Shown here one piece after another: positions 9,455 through 17,194 of a DNA stretch of 64,000 nucleotides (the stretch's first letter is position 1; each line of letters starts with the position of its first letter). Under the pieces are notes generated by a model, which was not told the DNA's origin, ran no database searches, and saw only the letters and a list, made by a program, of their open reading frames with translations. Both the position numbers and the translations under genes were made by a program. Source of the DNA: Acetobacter aceti NBRC 14818 (GTDB lineage: Bacteria > Pseudomonadota > Alphaproteobacteria > Acetobacterales > Acetobacteraceae); NCBI RefSeq assembly GCF_000193495.2, contig NZ_AP023410.1, forward strand, positions 2,108,001 to 2,172,000, read 5' to 3'.

Positions 9455-10423
9455 ATGGCTCTCAGAGATCTGCCTTTCGATCTTTCCTCGCTGAACGTTT
9501 TCCTCGCTGTCTGTGAAAATGGCAGCATGGCAGCGGCCGCCCGGGCATTGTCCGTGACACAGCCAGCCATTTCCCAAACCATTTCAGAACTGGAAACCCG
9601 TCTCGGCACCAGACTGTTCGATCGCAATGTGCGCCCGCTCGCCCTGACCGCCACAGGGGCAGTCCTACGTCAGAATGCAACCGGACTTCTTGCCGAAATG
9701 CGCCATATCGCGGTTGGCATTCAGGAAATGAAGCATGGTCGCGTCCCTCAGTTGAGGCTTGGCGTGGTGGATTCACTCTCACGGGCCATTTTACCCCATC
9801 TTTCGGAATTCATGTATGAACGGGTCGGTCGTCTCGTTGTGCATGCAGGGCTGACCGAATCTCACGGTACGTCTCTTCTCACACGCCAGATCGATCTCGT
9901 GATCGGAGTCGATGAAATGGAAGATGTCGCTGGTCTGGAGCGCTGGCCGCTGATCGAGGAGCCCTATCTCCTGCTGTGTCCGGACAATGTGGCCCCACCA
10001 AAAACAACGGACGACATGCGTGCGCTCCTGCTCAATCATCCCTTCATCCGTTTTTCACAGCGGTCACGGACCGGTTTGGAAGTGGAGCGCTATCTGCGTC
10101 GGCTACGGATAGATGTGCCCTTTCAGCAGGAATACGATCTTCCTTATGGGGTTTTTTCTGCGTGTCGGGCCGGAGGCGTCGCCATCACCACCCCTCTCTG
10201 CCTTTATGAAGTCGGCTTCCGCGCCAGTTCCGGCATGGTCTGCCACCCCTTGCCGGTCGGATCTTTCCACCGCCATCTGACGCTTGTCGGACGACGTCGC
10301 GAGTTCGGACGCCTTCCGCTTGATCTGATGCTCTATTTACGGGAGCGCCTGCACACGGGAATGATGAGGGATCTTGTTGCTCTCTTCCCTGAATTCAGCG
10401 ATCAGATACGGATTCTATCCTGA
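9455..10423 (+). CDS. LysR-family transcriptional regulator
   Basis: A 322-residue LysR-type regulator. The N-terminal winged helix-turn-helix is clear (LNVFLAVCENGSMAAAARAL, VTQPAISQTISELETRLG, LFDRNVRPLALTATG). The effector-binding domain follows from about residue 90. It diverges from mgdA across an 80-bp gap holding a perfect inverted repeat, the standard layout for a LysR regulator and its target operon, so control of the mgd operon is the best guess. The co-inducer is unknown; N-methylglutamate, gamma-glutamylmethylamide or methylamine would fit the context. Confidence 0.88.
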   Translation: MALRDLPFDLSSLNVFLAVCENGSMAAAARALSVTQPAISQTISELETRLGTRLFDRNVRPLALTATGAVLRQNATGLLAEMRHIAVGIQEMKHGRVPQLRLGVVDSLSRAILPHLSEFMYERVGRLVVHAGLTESHGTSLLTRQIDLVIGVDEMEDVAGLERWPLIEEPYLLLCPDNVAPPKTTDDMRALLLNHPFIRFSQRSRTGLEVERYLRRLRIDVPFQQEYDLPYGVFSACRAGGVAITTPLCLYEVGFRASSGMVCHPLPVGSFHRHLTLVGRRREFGRLPLDLMLYLRERLHTGMMRDLVALFPEFSDQIRILS

Positions 10424-10459
10424 GATCGATAGATCCATGTCGCTGGAGAACAGAGTTTA

Positions 10460-11125
10460 ATGGCAACGCCTCGCCGGACCTCTCAACGGAAGACAGCAGT
10501 CACCCAGACCGATGACCTTGCCACAGGGTCTTCCGCCACCCCGGCGCGCGAACTTACGCTTGAGGAATCACTGGGGGCGCAGATCAGGGAAAAACGGCGT
10601 AAGGCGGATCTGACAGGCACCGAACTGGCCAATGCGGCAGGCATTTCTCTCGGGATGCTCTCCAAGATCGAGAACGGCCAGATATCTCCATCCCTCGCCA
10701 CGCTCCAGTCTGTTTCCCATGCCCTGAACATCTCGCTGAGCCAGTTGTTCGCCACGGCGGAGGAACAGCGCGACTGTTCTTTTGTGCGATCCGGCCAAGG
10801 CGTGACAATCGAACGACGCGGCACGAAGGCGGGTCATCAGTACAATCTGCTGGGACACCTGCTCAGCGGCCCGGTTGTGGTGGAGCCGTATCTTATCAGC
10901 CTGCATGAAGGCGCTGAGCCCTACGTCAGTTTTCGTCACGATGGAATCGAGGTGATCTACATACTGACCGGCCGCCTGATCTATCGACATGGCGACCAGA
11001 CCTACGAAATGGGTCCGGGCGATACGCTGATGTTCGACAGTCAGGCTCCCCATGGTCCTGAGAAATTTCTCACCGGATCAATAAGCTATCTTTCAATTAT
11101 TACTTATTCACGACATACCGACTGA
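10460..11125 (+). CDS. XRE-cupin transcriptional regulator (PuuR-like architecture)
   Basis: A 221-residue protein with an XRE/Cro helix-turn-helix at about residues 37-95 (LGAQIREKRRKADLTGTELA, GISLGMLSKIENGQISPSLA) and a C-terminal cupin at about residues 145-215 (HDGIEVIYILTGRLIYRHGD, YEMGPGDTLMFDSQAPHGPE). This layout is common in regulators of amino acid and polyamine catabolism, such as PuuR, where the cupin senses the substrate. It lies 37 bases after the LysR gene and about 107 bases before mgsA. It could repress the mgs-gmaS operon or the mgd operon; which one cannot be decided from the sequence. Confidence 0.87.
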   Translation: MATPRRTSQRKTAVTQTDDLATGSSATPARELTLEESLGAQIREKRRKADLTGTELANAAGISLGMLSKIENGQISPSLATLQSVSHALNISLSQLFATAEEQRDCSFVRSGQGVTIERRGTKAGHQYNLLGHLLSGPVVVEPYLISLHEGAEPYVSFRHDGIEVIYILTGRLIYRHGDQTYEMGPGDTLMFDSQAPHGPEKFLTGSISYLSIITYSRHTD

Positions 11126-11167
11126 CATAGGCACACTTTCCTTAGAAGAAAACTTTATTCTTTTAAG

Positions 11168-11198
11168 TTGACAGTTTCGTACCCGTTCTGTTTAGGAT
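11168..11198 (+). promoter_or_regulatory. Candidate sigma-70-type promoter for the mgsABC-gmaS operon
   Basis: TTGACA at 11168-11173 is followed after 19 bases by TAGGAT at 11193-11198, with the mgsA ATG 35 bases further on. The spacing is longer than the ideal 17, so the -10 assignment is tentative. Confidence 0.4.
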
Positions 11199-11232
11199 CG
11201 CCATCATCAAACACTCTTCGGAGGTTTTCACG

Positions 11233-12132
11233 ATGTGTGGCATCGTCGGTCTATTCATTAAAAATCCGGCTCTTCAGCCCGAACTGGGACGCCTGACGTC
11301 CCTCATGCTCAAGACCATGACAGAACGCGGACCGGACAGCGCCGGTTTTGCCGTCTATGGTTCGTCGGCCTCAGGTCAGCGCAAGATGACTGTCCGTGGC
11401 ATTTCAGCGGACAATATCGGCGACTTCGAAGCCGGTTTTCTCAAAGCTGCTGGAGGCAGCGCCAATGTCGCCAAGCATCAGGATCACGTCGTCCTGACCT
11501 ATGCTTCCGATCTGGAGCCCGCCATCCGCGCCTTCGTCAACGGATTTGGGCATGGCGTGCATTTTGCTTCAAGCGGTGAAAGCATCGAACTCTACAAAGG
11601 CGTCGGCCTTCCGGAAGAGGTGGCGGCCCGCTTCGATCTTGAAAAAATGCAGGGCACGCACGCCATCGGTCATACCCGCATGGCGACGGAATCCGCTGTC
11701 ACCATCGCGGGAGCGCATCCCTTCTCCACCGGACCGGACCAGTGCCTTGTGCATAATGGCTCGCTCTCCAACCACAATACGCTTCGTCGTCGCCTCGTCA
11801 ATGAAGGTCTGACCTTCGAGACGGAAAACGACTCTGAGGTTGCCGCAGGCTATCTCTCATGGCGTCTCTCGCAGGGCGACAAGCTCGATCAGGCTCTTGA
11901 ATCCTCCCTGAAAGAGCTTGACGGTTTCTACACCTTCGTTGTTGGAACCCGTGAAGGTTTTGCGGTCCTGCGTGATCCTGTCGCCTGCAAGCCGGCCGTC
12001 ATGGCCGAAACGGACGATTACGTGGCTTTTGCCTCGGAATATCGCGCCTTCGCTGATCTGCCCGGCATTGAGAACGCCAAGGTCTTCGAGCCTGAGCCCC
12101 AGCGCGTTTATCATTGGGAGCATGCAGCATGA
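11233..12132 (+). CDS. mgsA: Class II glutamine amidotransferase (GlxB / N-methylglutamate synthase subunit A)
   Basis: A 299-residue Ntn-type amidotransferase. It starts MCGIVGLF, so Cys2 becomes the N-terminal nucleophile that releases ammonia, or the methylamine group in this pathway, from the gamma-amide. Further signatures are MTERGPDSAGFAVYG, GHTRMATES, AHPFS, VHNGSLSNH and TENDSEVAAGYL. The length fits GlxB/MgsA rather than full glutamate synthase. A GGAGG-containing ribosome-binding site precedes the ATG. It is the first gene of mgsA-mgsB-mgsC-gmaS-amt and overlaps mgsB by four bases. The alternative is the rhizobial glxBCD-glnT cluster, which is the same family set. Confidence 0.9.
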   Translation: MCGIVGLFIKNPALQPELGRLTSLMLKTMTERGPDSAGFAVYGSSASGQRKMTVRGISADNIGDFEAGFLKAAGGSANVAKHQDHVVLTYASDLEPAIRAFVNGFGHGVHFASSGESIELYKGVGLPEEVAARFDLEKMQGTHAIGHTRMATESAVTIAGAHPFSTGPDQCLVHNGSLSNHNTLRRRLVNEGLTFETENDSEVAAGYLSWRLSQGDKLDQALESSLKELDGFYTFVVGTREGFAVLRDPVACKPAVMAETDDYVAFASEYRAFADLPGIENAKVFEPEPQRVYHWEHAA

Positions 12133-12824
12133 GCGGTGCTCGCAATACCCAAGTCTTTGATCTCAATACATCGACCCTGCGCGAACTCAACAGCACCCTC
12201 CAACAGGAAGGTGCCGAAGGCGCATGGGAAATTCATAACCCCGCAGGCCGCCATTCATTGGCGGTCGGACTGACGAATCCCGTTTCCGTCACCATCGACG
12301 GCCATGCTGGTTACTACGCAGCTGGCATGAATCAGCGTGCGAACGTCGTGATCAATGGCAACGCCGGACAGGGTGTCGCCGAAAACATGATGAGCGGCAG
12401 CGTGCATGTCAAAGGCAACGCCAGCTCCAGCGCAGGCGCCACCGCACATGGTGGTCTTCTGGTGATCGACGGAGACGCCGGTGCGCGCTGTGGCATTTCC
12501 ATGAAAGGCGCTGACATCATCGTGCGCGGTTCCGTGGGCCACATGAGCGCCTTCATGGCCCAGAGCGGAAATCTGGTCGTGTGCGGCGACGCTGGTGAAG
12601 CACTCGGCGACTCTCTGTATGAAACCCGGATCTTTGTCAGAGGAACAGTGAAAGGTCTTGGTGCAGACTGCGAGGAAAAGGAAATGACTCCCGAAGACCT
12701 CCAAATCCTCACCGGCCTGCTTTCAAAAGGTGGCATCACCGACATCAAGGCAGATGAATTCCGCCATTATGGTTCGGCTCGCAAACTGTACCATTTCCGC
12801 GTTGATAACGCATCCGCATACTGA
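12129..12824 (+). CDS. mgsB: GXGXG-repeat glutamate-synthase-like protein (N-methylglutamate synthase subunit B)
   Basis: A 231-residue protein made mostly of the right-handed beta-helix GXGXG repeat found at the C-terminus of GltB and in formylmethanofuran dehydrogenase subunit C. Regularly spaced repeats include INGNAGQGVAENM, VKGNASSSAGATAHGG, IDGDAGARCGISMKG and CGDAGEALGDSLYE. In N-methylglutamate synthase this is the scaffold subunit beside the amidotransferase and the FMN subunit. The ATG is embedded in the mgsA stop (ATGA), which decides the start and shows coupling. It ends 7 bases before mgsC. Confidence 0.88.
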   Translation: MSGARNTQVFDLNTSTLRELNSTLQQEGAEGAWEIHNPAGRHSLAVGLTNPVSVTIDGHAGYYAAGMNQRANVVINGNAGQGVAENMMSGSVHVKGNASSSAGATAHGGLLVIDGDAGARCGISMKGADIIVRGSVGHMSAFMAQSGNLVVCGDAGEALGDSLYETRIFVRGTVKGLGADCEEKEMTPEDLQILTGLLSKGGITDIKADEFRHYGSARKLYHFRVDNASAY

Positions 12825-12831
12825 GGCAGCC

Positions 12832-14169
12832 ATGACCGAAAATCATCATGACGTGACGAAGACTTTCCCAAGGTATTCGGCAACATTCGACGAATTCACC
12901 ATCTCCCAGATTCAGCGTGCGGCCGCGACCGGCATCTATGACATTCGTGGTGGTGGCACCAAACGCAAGCTGCCTCATTTTGACGATCTGCTGTTTCTTG
13001 GCGCGTCCATGTCGCGTTATCCGCTGGAAGGCTATCGCGAGCGTTGTGGAACAGATGTTGTCCTTGGAACGCGTTTTGCAAAGAAACCGATCCACCTCAA
13101 GACACCTGTCACCATTGCCGGAATGTCTTTCGGTGCGCTTTCCGCTCAGGCCAAGGAAGCGCTGGGACGGGGCGCCAGTGCTGTCGGCACTTCCACCACG
13201 ACCGGTGATGGCGGCATGACGCCGGAAGAACGTGGTCACTCCTCGACACTGGTCTACCAATATCTTCCATCCCGTTACGGCATGAACCCTGACGATCTCC
13301 GCAAGGCGGACGCGATTGAAATCGTCGTCGGACAGGGCGCGAAACCGGGCGGTGGCGGCATGCTGCTCGGTCAGAAAATCTCGGCGCGTGTTGCAAAGAT
13401 GCGTGACCTTCCCGAAGGCATTGACCAGCGCTCGGCCTGCCGCCACCCCGACTGGACCGGCCCGGATGATCTTGAGATCAAGATCGAGGAAATCCGGGAA
13501 ATCACCAACTGGGAAAAGCCGATTTACGTCAAGGTCGGTGCCAGCCGCCCCTATTACGACATTTCCCTTGCCGTGAAATCCGGTGCAGACGTCGTTGTGC
13601 TCGATGGCATGCAGGGCGGAACAGCCGCCACGCAGGAAGTCTTCATTGAGCATGTCGGGCTGCCTATTCTGGCCGCCATCCGTCCGGCCGTACAGGCTCT
13701 TCAGGATCTGGGGATGCACCGGAAAGTGCAGCTTATCGTCTCGGGCGGCATCCGCACCGGAGCCGACGTAGCCAAGGCGCTCGCACTGGGCGCCGACGCC
13801 GTGGCCATCGGCACGGCGGCGCTGATCGCACTGGGAGACCAAAGTCCTGATCTGGCTGCGGAATATGCAAAACTTGGGGCAAAACCTGGAACCTATGATG
13901 ACTGGCAGGATGGTCGTGATCCGGCAGGAATCACGACACAGGATCCCGAATTGGCCAAACGCCTTGATCCGATCCTCGGCGGCCGTCGTATCGCGAACTA
14001 TCTGTCCGTGATGACGATGGAGGCCCAGACCATCGCGCGTGCCTGCGGCAAAAGTCATCTGCATAATCTGGAACCGGAAGATCTCGTTGCCCTCAATATG
14101 GAAGCTGCCGCCATGACGCAGTTACCGCTCGCAGGAACCAACTGGTATCCCGGCAAAGCGGGTTTCTGA
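12832..14169 (+). CDS. mgsC: FMN-binding glutamate synthase-like protein (N-methylglutamate synthase subunit C)
   Basis: A 445-residue protein matching the central FMN domain of glutamate synthase: MSFGALSAQAKEALGRGA, GDGGMTPEER, KPGGGGMLLGQKIS, VVVLDGMQGGTAATQE, and the phosphate-binding VSGGIRTGADVAKALALGAD. It would form N-methylglutamate from the methylamine channelled from MgsA and a 2-oxoglutarate-derived imine. Where ordinary glutamate synthases carry a cysteine cluster just before a CPxGI motif, this protein reads QDGRDPAGITTQDPE with no Cys, so the usual iron-sulfur cluster is probably absent. The ATG has nearby GAGG. It is followed by gmaS after 67 bases. Confidence 0.9.
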   Translation: MTENHHDVTKTFPRYSATFDEFTISQIQRAAATGIYDIRGGGTKRKLPHFDDLLFLGASMSRYPLEGYRERCGTDVVLGTRFAKKPIHLKTPVTIAGMSFGALSAQAKEALGRGASAVGTSTTTGDGGMTPEERGHSSTLVYQYLPSRYGMNPDDLRKADAIEIVVGQGAKPGGGGMLLGQKISARVAKMRDLPEGIDQRSACRHPDWTGPDDLEIKIEEIREITNWEKPIYVKVGASRPYYDISLAVKSGADVVVLDGMQGGTAATQEVFIEHVGLPILAAIRPAVQALQDLGMHRKVQLIVSGGIRTGADVAKALALGADAVAIGTAALIALGDQSPDLAAEYAKLGAKPGTYDDWQDGRDPAGITTQDPELAKRLDPILGGRRIANYLSVMTMEAQTIARACGKSHLHNLEPEDLVALNMEAAAMTQLPLAGTNWYPGKAGF

Positions 14170-14236
14170 GGAGTTTTCACACATATGCGCCCCGCAGCCG
14201 TCAATGTGGGGCCGTCAGAAGAAATGGACTACCCCC

Positions 14237-15556
14237 ATGACCAACAGTCAGCAGAACGCGGATAATCTTGCGGAAATTGCCCGTGAAAAGAATATCCGTT
14301 ATTTTCTTATTTCGTTTATTGATCTGTTAGGATCACAACGAGCCAAACTCGTTCCGGCTTCAGCTATCACCAGCACACAGAAAAATGGCGCCGGTTTCGC
14401 AGGTTTTGCAGCCTCGTTTGATATGTCTCCGGCCGATCCGGATCTTATCGCGATGGCCGATCCCAGTTCCCTGATACAGTTGCCATGGAAACCGGAAGTG
14501 GCCTGGCTGGCCTCCGATCTGATGATGCACGGAGAATCCGTTATTCAGGCGCCTCGCAATACGCTCAAGCGTCTTGTCGCCCGTGCCGCAAAACATGGGA
14601 TTGAAGTAAAAACAGGCGTCGAATGTGAATTCTTCCTGATTACCCCGGACGGGGAGCAGGTAGCGGACGAACACGACGCCTCAAACAAACCCTGTTATGA
14701 CGCCTCCGCACTCATGCGTCGTTATGACATTATTGCAGAGCTGTGTGACGCCATGCAGCAGTTGGGCTGGGAGCCTTATCAGAACGATCATGAAGACGCC
14801 AACGGCCAGTTCGAGATGAACTGGAAGTATGCGGACGCTCTGGTTACTGCGGATCGACATGTCTTCTTCAAATTTATGGCGCGCGCTATCGCCGAAAAGC
14901 ATGGATTGCGTGCAACCTTCATGCCGAAACCATTCATGCATCTAACCGGAAATGGCTGCCACGCTCATATTTCTCTGTGGAAAGATGGGAAAAATATCTG
15001 TTACGATCCGCAGGATCCCCTGGAAATTTCCGAGAGTGGATATAATTTCGTTGGCGGATTGATCCACAACGCCGACGCACTGTGTGCAATTCTCAATCCC
15101 GTTGTAAATTCCTACAAGCGTATCAATGCGCCGCGTACCGTTTCCGGAAGCACCTGGTCCCCCAACACCGTCACCTACTCGGGTGATAATCGCACTCACA
15201 TGATCCGCGTGCCCGGTGGCGGACGTTTCGAAATGCGTCTTCCCGATGGCGCCGCCAATCCTTACCTACTTCAGGCGTCTCTCCTTGCCGCCGGACTGGA
15301 TGGAATTGAAAACAGGCGTGATCCGGGAAAATCACTCGACATCAACATGTATACGGACGGTCACAAGGTCAAGGACGCCAAACGTCTGCCTTTGAACCTT
15401 CTTGACGCTATGAGGGCTCTCGACAAGTCAACAGCACTGCGCGCCATGCTGGATGATGGTCTTGTTGATCCTTATCTCAAGCTGAAAACCGCCGAATGGA
15501 ATGCTCATTGTGGCCATCTGTCGGAATGGGAACGCATTTCAACTCTCGACTGCTGA
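14237..15556 (+). CDS. gmaS: GlnT/GmaS-type glutamine synthetase (gamma-glutamylmethylamide synthetase)
   Basis: A 439-residue glutamine-synthetase-fold ligase. The best match is the alphaproteobacterial GlnT/GmaS group, which joins an amine such as methylamine to the glutamate gamma-carboxyl using ATP. Motifs: FLISFIDLLGSQRAKLVPA, GVECEFFLI with metal-binding Glu residues, QNDHEDANGQFEMNW, HGLRATFMPKPF, TGNGCHAHISLW, and NRTHMIRVPGGGRFEMRLPD. The second in-frame ATG is chosen because family members begin shortly before NLAEIAREK; an earlier ATG at 14204 lacks a clear ribosome-binding site. Placement directly after mgsABC and before amt is the typical N-methylglutamate pathway context and argues against a simple ammonia-assimilating enzyme. 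Confidence 0.88.
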   Translation: MTNSQQNADNLAEIAREKNIRYFLISFIDLLGSQRAKLVPASAITSTQKNGAGFAGFAASFDMSPADPDLIAMADPSSLIQLPWKPEVAWLASDLMMHGESVIQAPRNTLKRLVARAAKHGIEVKTGVECEFFLITPDGEQVADEHDASNKPCYDASALMRRYDIIAELCDAMQQLGWEPYQNDHEDANGQFEMNWKYADALVTADRHVFFKFMARAIAEKHGLRATFMPKPFMHLTGNGCHAHISLWKDGKNICYDPQDPLEISESGYNFVGGLIHNADALCAILNPVVNSYKRINAPRTVSGSTWSPNTVTYSGDNRTHMIRVPGGGRFEMRLPDGAANPYLLQASLLAAGLDGIENRRDPGKSLDINMYTDGHKVKDAKRLPLNLLDAMRALDKSTALRAMLDDGLVDPYLKLKTAEWNAHCGHLSEWERISTLDC

Positions 15557-15659
15557 TCATTCTTTCAAACTCTACCACGAAACATCTCACCTGAAGCTGC
15601 ACTTTCTTTCCTGTCCTGTATTTTTATTGTTGCAGATAAGGAATGTTCCGTGCACGAAT

Positions 15660-15692
15660 TGAGAAGCCTTTCATGAGTCATGGGGCTTCTCA
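15660..15692 (+). terminator. Terminator-like hairpin after gmaS
   Basis: TGAGAAGCC pairs perfectly with GGCTTCTCA across a 15-base loop and is followed by TTTCTCG. It lies about 100 bases past gmaS and 100 bases before amt, so amt may have its own promoter or be reached by read-through. Confidence 0.55.
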
Positions 15693-15791
15693 TTTCTCGT
15701 GAACAATAATGCAGTTCCCTCAGCTCCTGAGCATTTCATGCATCAGGATGTCACGTCTTATTCCTTCCAGACATAGGACCACAGACGCGCC

Positions 15792-17096
15792 ATGCCCTTA
15801 CGATCTTTCGTGTTTTTTCTGTCCTGTTCATTCCTTCTCATGCCAGCGGCGTTCGCGGCTGATACGGAACCGGCTTTCAGTGCTGGTGACATGGCCTGGA
15901 TTCTCAGCTCGACAATTTTTGTTTTTTTCATGCTCTTCCCCGGTATCTGCCTTTTTTATGGCGGCATGATTCGCAAGAAAAACGTACTGAGCATGTGCAT
16001 GCAGGGTATCACCGCTGGCGCAATCATCAGTCTGATCTGGTTTATCTGCGGCTACAGCCTGATCTTTACCGCAGGCACTCCCTTCATTGGTGGTTTTGAC
16101 AAAGCGTTCATGCAGGGCGTGACTCTCACATCCTTCCTGCCCGGCATTCCAAATCTGCCGGAAATAGTGTTCGCCATGTTCGAGTTGACCTTCATCGCCA
16201 TCACGCCTGTCATCGTACTTGGCGCTACGGTCGAACGCTTTAAATTCTCCACTGCCATGGTCTTCATGGCTCTCTGGGCCATCCTGATCTACTGTCCGGT
16301 CGGCCATATGGCGTGGGGACCTGATGGTTTCCTTGCTTCCACTGGCGCTCTGGATTTTGCGGGCGGTCTTGTCGTTCATGTCACAAGCGGCTCCTCTGCC
16401 CTGATCGCCGCCATCATGCTGGGACGTCGTAAATCCGACGGCATCAACAGCATGGCTCCAAGCAACATGGTTCTTACTGTGCTGGGTGGCTGTCTCCTCT
16501 GGGGTGGCTGGTTTGGCTTCAATGGCGGCTCCGCTCTGGGCGCCAACGCAACGGCCGGCATGGCGCTTCTCAACAGCCAGATCGCCGCCTCCGCCGCGCT
16601 CGTGGCGTGGGTTCTGGCCGAATGGAAACTGCACGGCAAACCGAGCCTTCTCGGAGCTATTTCGGGAGCCATTGCAGGGCTCGTGATCATCACGCCCGGC
16701 TGTGGCTTTGTCACACCCACGGGCGCCATGATCATGGGCGCAATCGGTGGCGTGGTCTGTCTGTGGGCCGTGAACGGACTGAAGCATCGCTTCGGATATG
16801 ACGACGCACTGGATGTCTGGGGCATTCATGGTGTCGGAGGTGGTCTTGGCGCCATCCTGACCGGAATCTTCGCTTCCTCGGCCATTGGCGGAGAAGGCAA
16901 AGACGGCCTGCTTTACGGTAACTGGAAACAGGTCATCGTCCAGAGTCAGGACACCCTGCTTGTGGCTCTGTACACAATGGCGGTAACAGGCGGTCTGCTC
17001 TTCATTCTCGACAAGACCATGGGGCTACGTGTTGAACCCGATGTCGAACTTGAAGGGCTTGACCTCGCAGAACACGGGGAAACCCTGCACGTCTGA
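15792..17096 (+). CDS. amt: Ammonium/methylammonium channel
   Basis: A 434-residue Amt family inner-membrane protein. A signal peptide (residues 1-22, ending AFAAD) is followed by eleven expected membrane segments. Signatures include MLFPGICLFYGGMIRKKNVL, CPVGHMAWGPDGFLA, DFAGGLVVHVTSGSSALIAA containing the first pore His, and DVWGIHGVGGGLGAILTGIF containing the second. No glnK accompanies it, unlike many amt loci. Amt proteins also conduct methylammonium, so its place behind gmaS suggests amine uptake as well as ammonium scavenging. That role is inferred. Confidence 0.95.
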   Translation: MPLRSFVFFLSCSFLLMPAAFAADTEPAFSAGDMAWILSSTIFVFFMLFPGICLFYGGMIRKKNVLSMCMQGITAGAIISLIWFICGYSLIFTAGTPFIGGFDKAFMQGVTLTSFLPGIPNLPEIVFAMFELTFIAITPVIVLGATVERFKFSTAMVFMALWAILIYCPVGHMAWGPDGFLASTGALDFAGGLVVHVTSGSSALIAAIMLGRRKSDGINSMAPSNMVLTVLGGCLLWGGWFGFNGGSALGANATAGMALLNSQIAASAALVAWVLAEWKLHGKPSLLGAISGAIAGLVIITPGCGFVTPTGAMIMGAIGGVVCLWAVNGLKHRFGYDDALDVWGIHGVGGGLGAILTGIFASSAIGGEGKDGLLYGNWKQVIVQSQDTLLVALYTMAVTGGLLFILDKTMGLRVEPDVELEGLDLAEHGETLHV

Positions 17097-17119
17097 TCTG
17101 ACAGAGGCAATATGACAAG

Positions 17120-17145
17120 GGCCACATCCTGTGATGTGGCCTTTT
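17120..17145 (+). terminator. Rho-independent terminator after amt
   Basis: GGCCACATC and GATGTGGCC form a perfect 9-bp stem with a CTGT loop, followed by TTTT. It begins 24 bases after the amt stop and precedes the convergent FAD oxidoreductase gene. Confidence 0.85.
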
Positions 17146-17194
17146 CCGCTTCATTTCCATAAAATAAGTTTCAGATTATCACTGCTTTATCCGA

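Noticed and set aside
15557..15791. Sigma-54 promoter before amt
   Set aside because: No convincing GG-N10-GC element was found in this interval.
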